The notes under the pieces are model-generated. The model had not been told where the DNA came from and made no database searches. It was given only the letters and a program-made list of their open reading frames with translations. From an uncultured Eubacteriales bacterium (lineage in GTDB: Bacteria; Bacillota_A; Clostridia; Oscillospirales; Oscillospiraceae), in assembly GCA_949451265.1 (NCBI GenBank), contig CASTQR010000005.1, positions 1 to 23,638 of the forward strand: a DNA stretch of 23,638 nt, in the 5' to 3' direction. Within the stretch, counting starts at the first letter, position 1. Each line of letters opens with the position of its first letter. The translations under genes were made by a program, and so were the position numbers. Positions 22,464 through 23,638 of the stretch are shown here, in pieces.

Positions 22464-23180
22464 ATGAACCGGAAAACCTTCGCCGCCGCCTTCCCCCACA
22501 CCGTCCCCGTGCTGATGGGCTACCTGTCCATCGGCGTGGTGTTCGGCTGGATGCTGTCGGCGGCGGGCTTCGCCCCCACCTGGGCGGCCCTCATGTCCGT
22601 TACCATCTACGCGGGCAGCGGGCAGTACCTGGGCGTGGATCTGCTGGCCAACGCCTCCCCCCTGGCGGACGCGGCCTTCCTCACCCTGATGATCAACTTC
22701 CGCCACCTGGTCTACGGCCTGTCCATGCTGGAGAAGTTCCAGGGCATGGGCTGGCGGAAGCTGTATATGATCTTCTCCCTCACCGACGAGACCTACGCCC
22801 TGCTGGCGGGGGTGGAGGCCCCGGCGGGGGTGGACGAAAAGGGCTTCTACTTCGCCATTGCCCTGCTGGATCACCTGTACTGGATCGCAGGGTCCATCCT
22901 GGGCGCGGCGGCGGGGGCGCTGATCACCATCAACACGGAGGGCATTGACTTCGCCATGACCGCCCTGTTCCTGGTCATCGCCGTGGAACAGTGGCAGTCC
23001 AGCGAGAGGCACGCCCCGGTGTTTTTGGGGGCGGCGGGGACGCTGGCCTGCCTGCTGATCCTGGGCCCGGACAACGGGCGGTTTTTGATCCCGGCGCTGT
23101 TTATCCTGGTGGCGGGGCTGCTGATCCTCCGGCCCGCCCTGGAGGGGGACGGTGCGCCGAAAGGGGGCGAGCCCGCATGA
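22464..23180 (+). CDS. azlC: AzlC family branched-chain amino acid exporter, large subunit
   Basis: This is a 238-residue protein with several hydrophobic helices. The family hallmarks are the PVLMGYLSIGVVFGWML segment, the YAGSGQYLGVDLL segment and the NFRHLVYGLSM segment with its conserved Arg-His. AzlC with AzlD exports branched-chain amino acids, and related pairs export other amino acids. ATG 22464 follows AAGGATG; the open frame from 22407 has no site and is unlike family N-termini. The stop overlaps the azlD start (ATGA). Confidence 0.93.
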   Translation: MNRKTFAAAFPHTVPVLMGYLSIGVVFGWMLSAAGFAPTWAALMSVTIYAGSGQYLGVDLLANASPLADAAFLTLMINFRHLVYGLSMLEKFQGMGWRKLYMIFSLTDETYALLAGVEAPAGVDEKGFYFAIALLDHLYWIAGSILGAAAGALITINTEGIDFAMTALFLVIAVEQWQSSERHAPVFLGAAGTLACLLILGPDNGRFLIPALFILVAGLLILRPALEGDGAPKGGEPA

Positions 23181-23503
23181 CAACCGGACAGATTGCCGCC
23201 CTGGTGGCGGTGATGGCCGTGGTGACGTTTCTGACCCGGGCCCTGCCCTTCCTGCTGTTCGGCCGGGGCGGGAAGCCCCCGGAGGTGGTGCTGTACCTGG
23301 GGCGGTTCCTGCCCCCGGCGGTGATCGCCATGCTCATCGTGTACTGCTACCGGGGCACCGGCTTCGCCGACCCCGGCGGGTGGGCGCCGGGGCTCATCGC
23401 GGGGCTGGCGGTGGTGGGGCTCCACCTGTGGAAGAAGAACAATATGCTGTCCATTGTGGGCGGGACTATCCTCTATATGGTGTTGGTGCAGGTAGTATTT
23501 TGA
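23177..23503 (+). CDS. azlD: AzlD family small subunit of the amino acid exporter
   Basis: This is a 108-residue protein with about four transmembrane helices. The hallmark is TFLTRALPFLLF near the N-terminus, followed by LGRFLPPAVIAMLIVYCY and NNMLSIVGGTILYMVLVQ. It is the small partner of AzlC and is translationally coupled to it by an ATGA overlap. Its length is normal for the family. Confidence 0.93.
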   Translation: MTTGQIAALVAVMAVVTFLTRALPFLLFGRGGKPPEVVLYLGRFLPPAVIAMLIVYCYRGTGFADPGGWAPGLIAGLAVVGLHLWKKNNMLSIVGGTILYMVLVQVVF

Positions 23504-23580
23504 ACGGGCACACTGGGGCGGATGAGGGGCAGCCGTCCGGTGTACCCGTTCCCCTCACGAAAGACAGAGGGCGCACCCCC

Positions 23581-23620
23581 TTGGGAGGAACTTCGTAAAG
23601 AAGTTCCTCCCAAAACTTTT
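23581..23620 (+). terminator. Long terminator palindrome after azlD
   Basis: TTGGGAGGAACTTC (23581-23594) pairs perfectly with GAAGTTCCTCCCAA (23600-23613) over GTAAA, followed by AACTTTTG. The 14-bp perfect stem with T-rich tail fits an intrinsic terminator. Its length and symmetry suggest a dispersed palindrome as well. From 23504 to 23580 I see only a possible weak GAGGGG/CCCCTC pairing and no gene. Confidence 0.7.
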
Positions 23621-23638
23621 GTAAAGCCAGCCGAGAGT

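Overview
The window reads as a stretch of ordinary chromosome from a GC-rich, spore-forming, monoderm Firmicute. The best inferred placement is the class Clostridia, in an Oscillospiraceae-like lineage such as Flavonifractor, Lawsonibacter or relatives. This rests on strongly GC-ending codons, AGGAGG-type ribosome binding sites, TATAAT-type sigma-A promoters, a SpoIID sporulation hydrolase, an LtaS-type lipoteichoic acid synthase, a TagA/WecG glycosyltransferase, and intergenic palindromes of the kind common in gut Clostridia. No phage, transposase, CRISPR, tRNA or rRNA sequence was seen. The taxon is inferred from style and gene content, not from a marker gene.

Left part (1-4060): an Lrp/AsnC regulator overlaps a PatA-like aminotransferase. 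They are followed by a ThrH-type phosphoserine phosphatase/homoserine phosphotransferase and a DUF1015 protein, which suggests an amino-acid (serine/homoserine) cluster. Two palindromic elements with TGTAGGG ends sit exactly on the stop codons of the aminotransferase and thrH; the second contains a 30-bp tandem repeat. After a terminator, a new promoter drives tagA/wecG, a DJ-1/PfpI protein and 5-formyltetrahydrofolate cyclo-ligase (4061-5903).

Middle (5904-9584): an intergenic hairpin repeat, a reverse-strand 68-residue Cys/Gly/Asn-rich tiny membrane protein, then mltG overlapping a U32-family tRNA hydroxylation protein (as in the Bacillus yrrL-yrrNO region), then a NimA-like flavin protein.

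Centre right (9585-16322): a Mn/Fe-type cation diffusion facilitator; an OmpR-type response regulator and its histidine kinase; an HtrA/DegP serine protease (arrangement reminiscent of CssRS-HtrA); BirA; and an apparently orphan second response regulator, closed by a strong terminator.

Right part (16335-23638): citrate synthase on the reverse strand, divergent from spoIID. Then comes an LTA synthase with a terminator-like hairpin in its leader, convergent with a diacylglycerol kinase family gene that could recycle the diacylglycerol released by LTA synthesis. Last is the AzlC-AzlD branched-chain amino acid exporter, transcribed divergently from the kinase, and a long terminator palindrome.

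Most genes belong to known families. The least explained features are the stop-codon-associated palindromic elements, the Cys-rich mini-protein, the possible attenuator before the LTA synthase, the repeated box before the response regulator, and the DUF1015-ThrH pairing.
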